From positions 121,493 to 127,630 of the forward strand of contig DENA01000036.1 of NCBI GenBank assembly GCA_002359465.1: 6,138 nt of DNA, written 5' to 3'. Below the pieces are notes generated by a model. That model was not told the origin of the DNA. It did not search any database and worked only from the letters and a program-made list of their open reading frames with translations. Below, piece by piece: positions 1-5,881 of the stretch (the first letter of the stretch is position 1; the number at the start of each line of letters is the position of its first letter). This stretch comes from Ruminococcaceae bacterium UBA2656 (GTDB lineage Bacteria > Bacillota > Clostridia > Oscillospirales > Acutalibacteraceae). The translations under genes were made by a program, and so were the position numbers.

Positions 1-1205
1 CGCTGAAGCTCTCGCAGGAGTGGCCGATCAGAACGCCGCGTCCCTGCCAGAAGCGCCTTCCCATCACGCGTCCTCTGGTCACCGGCCAGCGCGTTATCGA
101 CACGCTGTTCCCCGTCGGCAAGGGCGGCTGCGCCGCCATCCCGGGACCGTTCGGCGCCGGCAAGACCATGGTTCAGCACCAGCTCGCCAAGTGGTCGGAC
201 GCAGACATCATTGTCTACCTCGGCTGCGGTGAACGCGGCAACGAGATGACGCAGGTTTTGGACGAGTTCGCGGAACTCAAGGACCCGCGTACGGGTCACC
301 TTCTGATGGAGCGTACCATCCTGATCGCGAACACCTCCAACATGCCGGTCGCGGCGCGCGAGGCGTCCATCTACACCGGCATGACCATTGCGGAATACTA
401 CCGCGACATGGGCTACCACGTTGCCCTCATGGCGGACTCCACCTCCCGTTGGGCCGAGGCCCTGCGTGAGATTTCCGGTCGTCTGGAGGAAATGCCCGCA
501 GAAGAAAGCTTCCCGGCCTATCTCCCGTCCCGTCTCGCCGGCTTCTATGAGCGTGCTGGCTACATGGAGACGCTTTGCGGCGACGAGGGTTCCATCACCG
601 TTATCGGCGCCGTCTCCCCGCAGGGCGGCGACTTCTCGGAGCCGGTCACGCAGAATACCAGGCGCTTTATCCGCACCTTCTGGGCGCTCGACCGGCCGCT
701 GGCCTACGCCCGTCACTTCCCGGCTATCAACTGGACGACCTCCTACTCTGAGTATTTCAACGATATGAAGGGCTGGTATGAGGAGAACTTCGGCGCGGGC
801 TTCACGGCGATGCGCCAGCAGATAATCGACATTCTCAGTCAGGAAAGCTCCCTCATGGAGATCGTAAAACTGATCGGCTCGGATGTTCTGCCGGACGACC
901 AGAAGCTCATTATCGAGACCGCAAAGGTTATTCGTCAGGGCTATCTCCAGCAAAACGCCTTCCATAAGACAGATACCTACATGCCGCCCGACAAGCAGAT
1001 GGTTATGATGGAGGTTATCCTCTATCTATACGATCAGGCGAAAAAGCTCACCGCCAAGAGCATCCCCCTCAGCCAGCTCACCGCGACCGGCGTCTTCAGC
1101 GACCTTTACCGCATGAAGTTCGATCTCGGCGACGGAAAAACAAAGGACTATTTCATCAAACTCATCGACGATGCAGTTGCGAAAGTCCTTGCCGGGAATG
1201 AATAA
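1..1205 (+). CDS. atpA: V-type ATP synthase/ATPase catalytic subunit A (5'-truncated by window edge)
   Basis: Catalytic subunit of the V1 sector (NtpA in Enterococcus hirae); it hydrolyses or makes ATP at the A/B interfaces on the cytoplasmic side. The reading frame is open from base 3, so 400 residues are visible and about 184 N-terminal residues lie outside the window. The Walker A loop GPFGAGKT (144-167) is followed by the [10 protein letters not shown] motif, whose catalytic Glu and Arg are at 231-236, and by the Walker B stretch [19 protein letters not shown]. The spacing from the P-loop Lys to the GER Glu matches the 23 residues I recall between K238 and E261 of E. hirae NtpA, so the core is intact. 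The C-terminal helical domain runs to a TAA stop that overlaps the ribosome binding site of the next gene. Whether it works as a pump or synthase, and with H+ or Na+, cannot be told without the missing membrane subunits. Confidence 0.97.
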   Translation, partial: LKLSQEWPIRTPRPCQKRLPITRPLVTGQRVIDTLFPVGKGGCAAIPGPFGAGKTMVQHQLAKWSDADIIVYLGCGERGNEMTQVLDEFAELKDPRTGHLLMERTILIANTSNMPVAAREASIYTGMTIAEYYRDMGYHVALMADSTSRWAEALREISGRLEEMPAEESFPAYLPSRLAGFYERAGYMETLCGDEGSITVIGAVSPQGGDFSEPVTQNTRRFIRTFWALDRPLAYARHFPAINWTTSYSEYFNDMKGWYEENFGAGFTAMRQQIIDILSQESSLMEIVKLIGSDVLPDDQKLIIETAKVIRQGYLQQNAFHKTDTYMPPDKQMVMMEVILYLYDQAKKLTAKSIPLSQLTATGVFSDLYRMKFDLGDGKTKDYFIKLIDDAVAKVLAGNE

Positions 1206-1210
1206 GGAGG
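1204..1210 (+). promoter_or_regulatory. Ribosome binding site that fixes the TTG start of atpB
   Basis: AAGGAGG begins inside the TAA stop of the A-subunit gene and ends nine bases before the TTG at 1220. No ATG or GTG in this frame gives the conserved B-subunit N-terminus, so this site supports TTG initiation and suggests translational coupling to subunit A. Confidence 0.8.
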
Positions 1211-1219
1211 CGAACTGCA

Positions 1220-2596
1220 TTGAGAATTGAATATACAGGCTTATCGGAAATGCAGGGTTCCCTGATCGCTCTTGAGGGCGTTACGGGCGTCACCTACGAC
1301 GAACTTGCGGAGATTACAATGGACAGCGGCGAGCGCCGTTTTGGCCGCGTCATCCGTATCGACGGTGACCGCGTTGTCCTTCAGGTCCTTGAGGGCACTG
1401 AAGGCATCGACATGGAAACGGTCAATACCCACTTCACCGGCCGCCCCATCACGCTGCCACTTTCAAAAGAAATCCTGGGCCGTATCTTTGACGGCTCCGG
1501 CAAGCCGATCGACGGGCTGCGCGAGGTCTATCCCGAGGAGCGCCGCGATATCAATGGCTCGGCCATAAACCCCGTTTCCCGTAAATACCCGCGAAGCTGC
1601 ATCCTGACCGGCATCTCTTCCATCGACGCAACTTCTACGCTGATTCGCGGCCAGAAGCTGCCGATTTTCTCCGGCGCCGGTATGAGCCACAATGAGCTTG
1701 CCGCGCAGATCGTCCGTCAGGCGCATACCATGGACAGCGACGAGGAATTCGCCATCGTCTTCTGCGCGATGGGCGTCAAGAACGACACCGCCGAGTTCTT
1801 CCGCAAGGACTTCCAGGACTCCGGCGCATTGGGCCGCGTCGTCATGTTCCTGAACATGGCCTCCGACCCGATCATTGAGCGTATCCTTGCCCCGCGCTGC
1901 GCGCTGACCGCCGCAGAGTACCTTGCTTTCCGCCACGGCTACCACGTCCTCGTCATCATGACCGATATGACGAGCTACTGCGAAGCGCTGCGTGAATTCT
2001 CGTCCTCCAAGGGCGAAATTCCTTCCCGTAAGGGCTTCCCGAGCTATATGTACTCCGACCTTGCATCCGTCTACGAGCGCGCCGGCATGATCCACGGCCT
2101 GCCCGGCAGCGTCACGCAGGTGCCGATCCTCACGATGCCGAACGACGATATCTCCCACCCAATCCCCGACCTTACCGGTTACATCACGGAGGGCCAGATC
2201 GTTCTTTCGCGCGATCTGGAGCAAAAGGGTATCTACCCGCCGGTCGCCATTCTGCCGTCGCTGTCCCGACTGATGAAGGACGGCACTGGCGAGGGCTTCA
2301 CGCGCGAGGATCATGCGGACCTTTCAAACCAGCTCTTCGCCTCCTACAGCGCCGTTGCGGATGCCCGCAGCCTCGCCTCCGTCATCGGCGAAGACGAGTT
2401 GTCCGACACCGACAAGCTTTATATCGCTTTCGGCAAGCGCTTTGAAAAGGAATTTATCAATCAGGGCATGCGCGAAAACCGCACGCTTGAGCAGACGCTT
2501 GACCTTGGCTGGGACCTTCTGTCCATGCTGCCGCGCACAGAGCTGGGCCGTGTCTCCGACAAGCTCCTCGACAAGTATTACCGCGGCAACAAATAA
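1220..2596 (+). CDS. atpB: V-type ATP synthase/ATPase regulatory subunit B
   Basis: Non-catalytic partner of subunit A (NtpB); three A/B pairs form the V1 hexamer. The 458 residues match the usual length. The start is TTG, which gives the N-terminus [20 protein letters not shown]. Visible family landmarks are [15 protein letters not shown], then TGISSID...[10 protein letters not shown], and a degenerate P-loop, SGAGMSHN at residues 151-158, that lacks the GKT needed for catalysis, as expected in B subunits. The [13 protein letters not shown] segment carries Arg350, the position I recall for the arginine finger of E. hirae NtpB, which completes the active site of the adjoining A subunit. The gene lies 14 bases after atpA and 37 bases before atpD, so all three are probably in one transcript. 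Nothing looks damaged. Confidence 0.97.
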   Translation: MRIEYTGLSEMQGSLIALEGVTGVTYDELAEITMDSGERRFGRVIRIDGDRVVLQVLEGTEGIDMETVNTHFTGRPITLPLSKEILGRIFDGSGKPIDGLREVYPEERRDINGSAINPVSRKYPRSCILTGISSIDATSTLIRGQKLPIFSGAGMSHNELAAQIVRQAHTMDSDEEFAIVFCAMGVKNDTAEFFRKDFQDSGALGRVVMFLNMASDPIIERILAPRCALTAAEYLAFRHGYHVLVIMTDMTSYCEALREFSSSKGEIPSRKGFPSYMYSDLASVYERAGMIHGLPGSVTQVPILTMPNDDISHPIPDLTGYITEGQIVLSRDLEQKGIYPPVAILPSLSRLMKDGTGEGFTREDHADLSNQLFASYSAVADARSLASVIGEDELSDTDKLYIAFGKRFEKEFINQGMRENRTLEQTLDLGWDLLSMLPRTELGRVSDKLLDKYYRGNK

Positions 2597-2633
2597 GCCG
2601 GAACCGAAAAAAACAGCTAGGAGGTGACCGGGC

Positions 2634-3266
2634 ATGGCAACCAATCTGCCGCCGACCAAGGGCAACCTGATGGCCGCGAAGCGTTCGCGCGAGCTTGCGC
2701 TGACCGGCTTCGACCTCATGGACAAAAAGCGCAACATCCTCATTCGCGAGCTGATGGGCCTCATAGACGATGCCTACGCTTTGCAGAAGAAGATCGACAC
2801 GACCTTCTCGGAAGCGTACCTCGCCTTGCGCCGCGCCGAAATCTCGATGGGCGGCTGCGAGGAGATTTCTCTCGCAATGCCGGTCGATAAGTCCGTCCGC
2901 GTCCGCTACCGGAGCGTCATGGGCGTTGAGATTCCGACCGTCACGGCTGAGCCCACCGACATGAACGTCGTGCCATACGGTTTCCTCGGCACGACCTCCG
3001 CGCTCGATGAGGCGTACAAACAGTTTATCAAGGTCAAGGAATTGACACTTGAAATGGCGGAGCTGGAAAACAGCATCTACCGTCTCGCGTATTTCATCAA
3101 AAAGGCGCAGAAGCGCGCAAACGCCCTTCACAACATCGTCATTCCCGGCCTCGACGAGGACATCGCCCGCATCGGCGAGGAACTCGAGGAAAAGGAACGC
3201 GAGGAATTTGTGAGACTGAAAGTTATCAAGGCGCAAAAGAAGACCAAAGCACAGATGAAAGCATGA
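2634..3266 (+). CDS. atpD: V-type ATP synthase/ATPase central-stalk subunit D
   Basis: Rotor-shaft subunit (NtpD) that passes through the A3B3 hexamer and couples it to the membrane ring. The 210-residue length fits the family. The N-terminal segment PPTKGNLMAAKRSRELALTG and the following KKRNILIRELM are the usual signature of the first long helix. The middle (about residues 75-125) is the less helical part. A second long helix, rich in Glu, Lys and Arg, begins near residue 130 and ends in a Lys-rich tail, giving the antiparallel coiled coil expected of this shaft. The ATG is preceded by TAGGAGGTGA (2618-2627) at a six-base spacing, which fixes the start. It is the last gene of the operon: a hairpin terminator begins three bases after its TGA stop. 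Confidence 0.95.
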   Translation: MATNLPPTKGNLMAAKRSRELALTGFDLMDKKRNILIRELMGLIDDAYALQKKIDTTFSEAYLALRRAEISMGGCEEISLAMPVDKSVRVRYRSVMGVEIPTVTAEPTDMNVVPYGFLGTTSALDEAYKQFIKVKELTLEMAELENSIYRLAYFIKKAQKRANALHNIVIPGLDEDIARIGEELEEKEREEFVRLKVIKAQKKTKAQMKA

Positions 3267-3269
3267 GAA

Positions 3270-3307
3270 ATAAGGCCGCTGCCAGCGAAGCAGCGGCCTT
3301 ATATTTT
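3270..3307 (+). terminator. Intrinsic terminator of the V-ATPase operon
   Basis: A perfect 13-bp stem (3270-3282 with 3290-3302), with the GC-rich core AGGCCGCTGC, encloses a seven-base loop and runs into TATATTTT. It sits directly after the atpD stop. The complementary strand shows a weaker T-rich stretch (TTATTTCTC), so limited bidirectional activity against incoming folD transcription is possible. Confidence 0.9.
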
Positions 3308-3332
3308 GCGCCAGATTAAGACGCGCCAATGT

Positions 3333-3460
3333 AAAAGCACCCGTCATCCTAAGGACAACGAAGAATTCTTACCCTGTTGGAAACAAAGCGCAAATAAGAT
3401 GCTTCGCGTTGCGCAGAATGGACAGATGAAGGGCGTGGTGCGCCCTCCATCAGTGCTTTT
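3333..3460. repeat. Degenerate palindromic repeat element between convergent genes
   Basis: Two imperfect inverted arms, 3343-3371 (starting GTCATCCT, containing ACGAAG, ending TTCTTA) and 3395-3423 (starting TAAGATGCTTCG, ending AGAATGGAC), agree at about 20 of 28 aligned positions when one is reverse-complemented. An outer 8-bp pair, AAAAGCAC (3333-3340) with GTGCTTTT (3453-3460), frames them. From memory, the arms resemble the GTCATCCTGAGCGNAGCGAAG-type dispersed repeats seen between genes in many bacteria. There is no open reading frame of note inside it. Calling it a mobile or REP-like element is inference from that resemblance. Confidence 0.5.
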
Positions 3461-3462
3461 TT
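3425..3462 (+). terminator. Possible second hairpin terminator between atpD and folD
   Basis: GATG (3425-3428) plus AGGGCG (3430-3435) pair with CGCCCT (3441-3446) plus CATC (3448-3451) across one A/C mismatch and a five-base loop. Six T residues follow after a five-base gap (3457-3462). The gap makes it weaker than a textbook terminator for plus-strand transcription. On the minus strand it is the only hairpin just downstream of folD, but there it lacks a good T-run. Confidence 0.35.
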
Positions 3463-3469
3463 GCTTATT

Positions 3470-4324
3470 TTACAATCCTTTATTCGCCCTCAATGCGGCT
3501 TCTACAACGTGGTTCACCAAAACAGATGTTGTGACGGTGCCGACGCCGCCGGGAACGGGGGTGATGGCGGCAACTTTTTGACTCGCAGCGTCAAAATCCG
3601 CATCGCCGCACATGACGCCGTCCACAAAATTGATGCCGACGTCAACGACCGTCTGCCCCTCGGAGAAGCACTCGCCGTCGACGACCTTGGGCTTCCCCGC
3701 GGCGGTGACAACGAGTTCAGCTCCGCGCACGACGGCGGGAAGCTCGGCCGTTTTCGTGTGGCAGACCGTGACGGTCGCGTTTTTGCCCAAAAGCAGCATC
3801 GCGACCGGCTTTCCCACGACGAGACTGCGGCCCACGACGACCGCGCGTTTGCCCTTGCAGTCGTAGCCGTAATGGTCTAAAATCTCAATGCAGGCCTGCG
3901 CCGTGCAGGGCGCGAAGCCCTTGCCGCTGCCGGTGAAAACGCCCGCGAGTGAGCCTTCCGTCACGCCGTCGACGTCCTTTTCCGGCGAGAGCGCTGCGCG
4001 GACCGCATCTCCGTCAAAGCGTTTCGGAAGAGGAAGGAAAAGGAGAACGCCGTGGATAGTTGCGTCCCGGTTCAGATCCTCAATCGTTTCTAGTAGCGCT
4101 TCCTGCGAAATGTCCGCTGGAAGGGTCACCTTTTTATACGAGACGCCGACGCGCTCGCAGCGCTTGACGGCCCCGTTTTCATAGGCAATATCGTCCTCGC
4201 GCGCGCCGACGCGCACGAGCGCCAGTGTCGGTGCGACGCCTTTTTCTAAAAGCGTTTCGATACCCGCCCGGGAGCGCTCGTCGATTGCTTTTGCGACCGG
4301 TGCGCCTTTCAGTTCAACTGCCAT
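3470..4324 (-). CDS. folD: Methylenetetrahydrofolate dehydrogenase, FolD family; cyclohydrolase residues replaced
   Basis: FolD normally oxidises 5,10-methylene-THF to methenyl-THF with NAD(P)+ and then hydrolyses it to 10-formyl-THF in the cytoplasm. The 284 residues fit the family length. Visible motifs are LPLP (97-100), KDVDG (116-120), the nucleotide-binding GRSLVVGKP (165-173), DVGIN (228-232) and TPVPGGVG (255-262). Two active-site positions differ from the classical enzyme: four residues after Tyr48, where E. coli has Lys54, there is Ala52; and the residue before LPLP, usually Gln, is Phe96. The conserved Asp119 is kept. The start is the ATG at 4324, because GAGGTG at 4334-4329 precedes it; an ATG four codons earlier lacks such a site. 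The gene lies eight bases after the cyclohydrolase-like gene and is translationally coupled to it. I infer a dehydrogenase without cyclohydrolase activity. My recollection is that many clostridial homologues look the same, so this is a subfamily trait rather than decay. Confidence 0.92.
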   Translation of the reverse strand: MAVELKGAPVAKAIDERSRAGIETLLEKGVAPTLALVRVGAREDDIAYENGAVKRCERVGVSYKKVTLPADISQEALLETIEDLNRDATIHGVLLFLPLPKRFDGDAVRAALSPEKDVDGVTEGSLAGVFTGSGKGFAPCTAQACIEILDHYGYDCKGKRAVVVGRSLVVGKPVAMLLLGKNATVTVCHTKTAELPAVVRGAELVVTAAGKPKVVDGECFSEGQTVVDVGINFVDGVMCGDADFDAASQKVAAITPVPGGVGTVTTSVLVNHVVEAALRANKGL

Positions 4325-4328
4325 ACCG

Positions 4329-4334
4329 CACCTC
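4329..4334 (-). promoter_or_regulatory. Ribosome binding site of folD, overlapping the upstream stop
   Basis: On the minus strand GAGGTG shares two bases with the TGA stop of the preceding gene and lies four bases before the ATG at 4324. This favours the 284-residue start over the ATG at 4336 and implies translational coupling. Confidence 0.65.
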
Positions 4335-4950
4335 ATTTCAGCTTCGCGAGTACGGCTTTGTAGACCCCGTCCGCGCGCGCGCCATAGGTTTTCAGGAGAT
4401 TTTCCGCCTCATCGCAAAGAGCTTCGGCGTATTCCTTATCCTGCATGAGCTTTGCGTTCACAAAGACATTGAGGCTCGCGCCCTCAAGCGCTGTTTTGCA
4501 GCAGAGGACCCCGACGCCGACGTCCGACTGCATGAGTGCGCTGCCCTTTTCGAGCAGCTCCGCGTGCAGATCAATCGTGCGCGCGGCGGTGCGCATGATC
4601 TCCATTGGCGCGGAGCAGGCAACGCGCAGGGCGTCCTCAAGCTTTTCAGAGCGCTCCGGGTCGTCCTTCGGAATGCCATAGGCCCTCGAAAGCGGCTCGA
4701 AGCAGCGGGCATCCTCGTCGATCTCGGCCAGAAGCTCGGCCTTGAGCATCTCCGCCTGATCGAGGATGCGGCGCAGATCAGGCTCGAATTCGACGTATTT
4801 TTTCTTCCCAGTTGTGAGGTTAGCGACCATGGATGCAAGCGCCGTTCCCACAGCGCCGACAAGCGCCGAAGCGCCGCCGCCGCCGGGCACCGGTTCTTTC
4901 GATGCGAGCATGTCTGTGAACGCCTGCGCGGTCATTTCGGAAAAAGGCAT
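4333..4950 (-). CDS. fchA: Cyclodeaminase/cyclohydrolase family protein (FTCD_C fold), probable methenyl-THF cyclohydrolase
   Basis: Members of this all-helical family act either as formimino-THF cyclodeaminase (the C-terminal half of FTCD) or as free-standing methenyl-THF cyclohydrolase (FchA). The 205 residues equal one such domain with no formiminotransferase part attached. Signatures are the glycine loop EPVPGGGGASAL (19-30), then LTTGKKKY (45-52), the acidic EIDEDARCF (76-84) leading into YGIPKD, and SDVGVG (142-147) followed by ASLNVFVN (158-165). The ATG at 4950 is chosen because AGGAGG lies seven bases upstream; an in-frame ATG at 5073 would add 41 residues that do not look like the family and would contain the promoter. 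No histidine-degradation gene is nearby, and the next gene is folD, so cyclohydrolase is the better guess. Sequence alone cannot exclude cyclodeaminase activity. Confidence 0.88.
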   Translation of the reverse strand: MPFSEMTAQAFTDMLASKEPVPGGGGASALVGAVGTALASMVANLTTGKKKYVEFEPDLRRILDQAEMLKAELLAEIDEDARCFEPLSRAYGIPKDDPERSEKLEDALRVACSAPMEIMRTAARTIDLHAELLEKGSALMQSDVGVGVLCCKTALEGASLNVFVNAKLMQDKEYAEALCDEAENLLKTYGARADGVYKAVLAKLK

Positions 4951-4957
4951 AGCAGTC

Positions 4958-4963
4958 CCTCCT
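4958..4963 (-). promoter_or_regulatory. Ribosome binding site that decides the fchA start
   Basis: A perfect AGGAGG on the minus strand lies seven bases before the ATG at 4950. This rules in the 205-residue protein against a longer reading frame that begins at 5073. Confidence 0.85.
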
Positions 4964-4981
4964 AAACAAATTACACAAAAG

Positions 4982-5010
4982 ACTCTACCACAATTTAGCG
5001 CATTTTGCAA
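4982..5010 (-). promoter_or_regulatory. Candidate sigma-70-type promoter of the fchA-folD operon
   Basis: Reading leftward, TTGCAA (5010-5005), a 17-base spacer and TAGAGT (4987-4982) form a -35/-10 pair, and a TGG just before the -10 gives an extended -10 element. Each hexamer matches consensus at four of six bases. The implied 5' leader is only about 25 bases, too short for a folate riboswitch. Inferred from sequence only. Confidence 0.5.
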
Positions 5011-5226
5011 GAAAGCTTCGTCCCAAAGCGTTATTTTATTTTCCGCATGGCCCATCCTGCCATGGCAAAACATGCATTTGTGAACGGTGCTTCAACTCAG
5101 TAAAGTGATGAACATTCTGCAAATAAATGTGTCACATGTGTTTTGAAGTGTGCCAAATGCCGGGATTAAATGTTGCATAATGTAGCAAAATTGCTTTTCA
5201 AAAAACGGAATTGTGCAACTTTGCCA

Positions 5227-5287
5227 TTGACCGAAACCGATTTTGTGCTTTTATACAATTGACACTTTCAGGCTCCCGTGGTACCCT
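5227..5287 (+). promoter_or_regulatory. Candidate promoter, possibly tandem, for the 72-residue protein gene
   Basis: A consensus TTGACA (5259-5264) stands 17 bases before TACCCT (5282-5287), which is weak as a -10 but carries the extended TGG in front. A second candidate upstream, TTGACC (5227-5232) with TATACA (5252-5257), has a 19-base spacer and abuts the first -35. Initiation near 5294 would give a leader of about 147 bases. Confidence 0.5.
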
Positions 5288-5293
5288 TTCAAT

Positions 5294-5427
5294 AGGCTGA
5301 ACTTGATTTCGGCCATAGGCGGGACAAGTTCCCGATGTTCGCAATAACCGACCGGTCAGCCCGTTCGGGTGATCCTGACGGCACTCGGAAAAGCTTTCCG
5401 CGCGGTGCGTTCAATTTAATTTTTTAT
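5294..5427 (+). promoter_or_regulatory. Structured 5' leader, unidentified candidate RNA regulator
   Basis: The predicted leader of the 72-residue protein gene is more GC-rich than the DNA before it and can fold heavily. GGCTGA (5295-5300) can pair with TCAGCC (5356-5361), enclosing a CGGGA/TCCCG hairpin (5320-5324/5330-5334) whose five-base loop CAAGT is complementary to ACTTG (5301-5305). Alternatively GTCAG (5355-5359) pairs with CTGAC (5375-5379) around a CCC-GTTC-GGG tip, which would break the first helix. A last hairpin, CGGAAA/TTTCCG (5386-5391/5395-5400) inside GCAC/GTGC (5381-5384/5405-5408), ends 19 bases before the ribosome binding site. I compared it from memory with the common riboswitch classes and found no match. 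Confidence 0.4.
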
Positions 5428-5433
5428 GGAGGT
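5428..5433 (+). promoter_or_regulatory. Ribosome binding site that decides the start of the 72-residue protein
   Basis: GGAGGT lies seven bases before the ATG at 5441. An in-frame ATG at 5426 would put this site inside the coding region and has only a T-run upstream, so the shorter form is preferred. Confidence 0.85.
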
Positions 5434-5440
5434 CATTATT

Positions 5441-5659
5441 ATGGCATACAGCATGGATACAGTTGTTGGCGATATCCTCGCTAACCCGGAAGCACTTGCA
5501 ATTATGGATTCCATCATCCCCGGCACTTCCAAGAACCCGATGATGAAGATGGCTAAGGGCTTCACTCTTGCCAAGATTGCTAAGACCCCGGCCGCTAAGA
5601 TTCCTGAAGCTAAGATCCAGGAATTCCTCGATGCTTGCGCAGCAAAGGGCATTGGCTAA
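5441..5659 (+). CDS. Small 72-residue protein of unknown function, probably highly expressed
   Basis: The protein begins MAYSMDTVVGDILANPEALA. It appears soluble, with no signal peptide or membrane segment and no Arg, His or Trp. It has a single Cys near the C-terminus and an Ala/Lys-rich stretch (about residues 42-60) made of AK-I/T-P units. The pattern GDILANPEAxAIMDSIIPG...NPMMKMAKGFTLAKIA resembles, from memory, a small helical module found alone or at the C-terminus of some clostridial glycoside and ester hydrolases. I do not know its function. Codon use stands out: all eight Lys are AAG, and none of 13 Ala is GCG, although GCG is frequent in the neighbouring genes. With the good -35 and ribosome binding site, this suggests strong expression. 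The gene is monocistronic, set between a long structured leader and its own terminator. Confidence 0.85.
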   Translation: MAYSMDTVVGDILANPEALAIMDSIIPGTSKNPMMKMAKGFTLAKIAKTPAAKIPEAKIQEFLDACAAKGIG

Positions 5660-5674
5660 TCTATAAATACCTAA

Positions 5675-5749
5675 ATACCCAAGTGCGTTTTCCGCCGCCT
5701 CTGTCTCACCGTCAGGAGATGGCCAGCGACTGAATAGAAAACTTGGTAT
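5675..5749 (+). other. Foldable 3' untranslated segment before the terminator
   Basis: ATACC-C-AAG (5675-5683) can pair with CTTGGTAT (5742-5749), continued by TTTTC (5688-5692) with GAAAA (5737-5741), leaving TGCG bulged on the left. The stem encloses about 44 bases, including TCTC/GAGA and GCC/GGC pairs. It is preceded by a tandem TAAATACC repeat (5664-5679). It could be a 3' UTR stabiliser, a small RNA processed from the mRNA, or chance. No known RNA family is recognised. Confidence 0.35.
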
Positions 5750-5759
5750 CGGTTTTTGG

Positions 5760-5799
5760 CAGCACGTCGGCTTTGTCCGGCGTGCTGTTTTTATTTTTT
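5760..5799 (+). terminator. Intrinsic terminator of the 72-residue protein gene
   Basis: CAGCACGTCGG (5760-5770) pairs with CCGGCGTGCTG (5777-5787) in an 11-bp stem with one T-G wobble and a six-base loop, followed by two T-runs (5788-5792 and 5794-5799). This is a strong intrinsic terminator located 100 bases after the stop codon. Confidence 0.92.
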
Positions 5800-5881
5800 A
5801 TTGAGATCCGAAGGGAAAGCTTCAGCCGCAATGCGGCATATAAATCTCCTACGCGGATAAACTTTGCATGGGGGGATGTGT

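Larger units (their letters stand above)
4951..5440. other. Gene-free divergent control region (490 bp)
   Basis: The stretch between the folate operon and the 72-residue protein gene contains no convincing coding frame. It holds the minus-strand promoter near 4982-5010, an AT-rich middle part (about 5090-5258) and the plus-strand promoter and leader from about 5227. The AT-rich part has short palindromes that could be operator sites: CACATGTG (5133-5140) and AGCAA-AA-TTGCT (5184-5195), close to other TTGC/GCAA half-sites. I cannot assign any of these to a known regulator. Confidence 0.6.

Noticed and set aside
1667..1693. A damaged P-loop in subunit B
   Set aside because: The degenerate FSGAGMSHN sequence is normal for non-catalytic V-type B subunits, so it is not a mutation or pseudogene signal.
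1463..2314. A 283-codon open frame on the minus strand inside atpB
   Set aside because: It lies fully antisense to a well-conserved V-ATPase gene, and its translation has no recognisable domain; GC-rich coding DNA often leaves such mirror frames open.
2457..3347. A 296-codon open frame on the minus strand across atpB/atpD and the terminator
   Set aside because: It is antisense to two conserved genes and runs through the operon terminator hairpin; it has no family resemblance and no ribosome binding site that I can see.
3306..3581. A 91-codon plus-strand frame in the atpD-folD gap
   Set aside because: It starts in the terminator tail, crosses the palindromic repeat and overlaps the end of folD; no ribosome binding site and no coding-like composition.
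4225..4965. A 246-codon open frame on the plus strand opposite folD and fchA
   Set aside because: It is a mirror of the conserved minus-strand genes, with an Arg/Ala-rich composition and no motif.
4951..4981. A possible tetrahydrofolate riboswitch before the folate genes
   Set aside because: The predicted leader is only about 25 bases and shows none of the conserved THF aptamer core.
5701..5730. A cobalamin-riboswitch-like string (CAGGAGATGGCC)
   Set aside because: It loosely resembles the 3' end of that riboswitch, but the GCCACTG B12-box and the other conserved elements are absent and the segment is too short.
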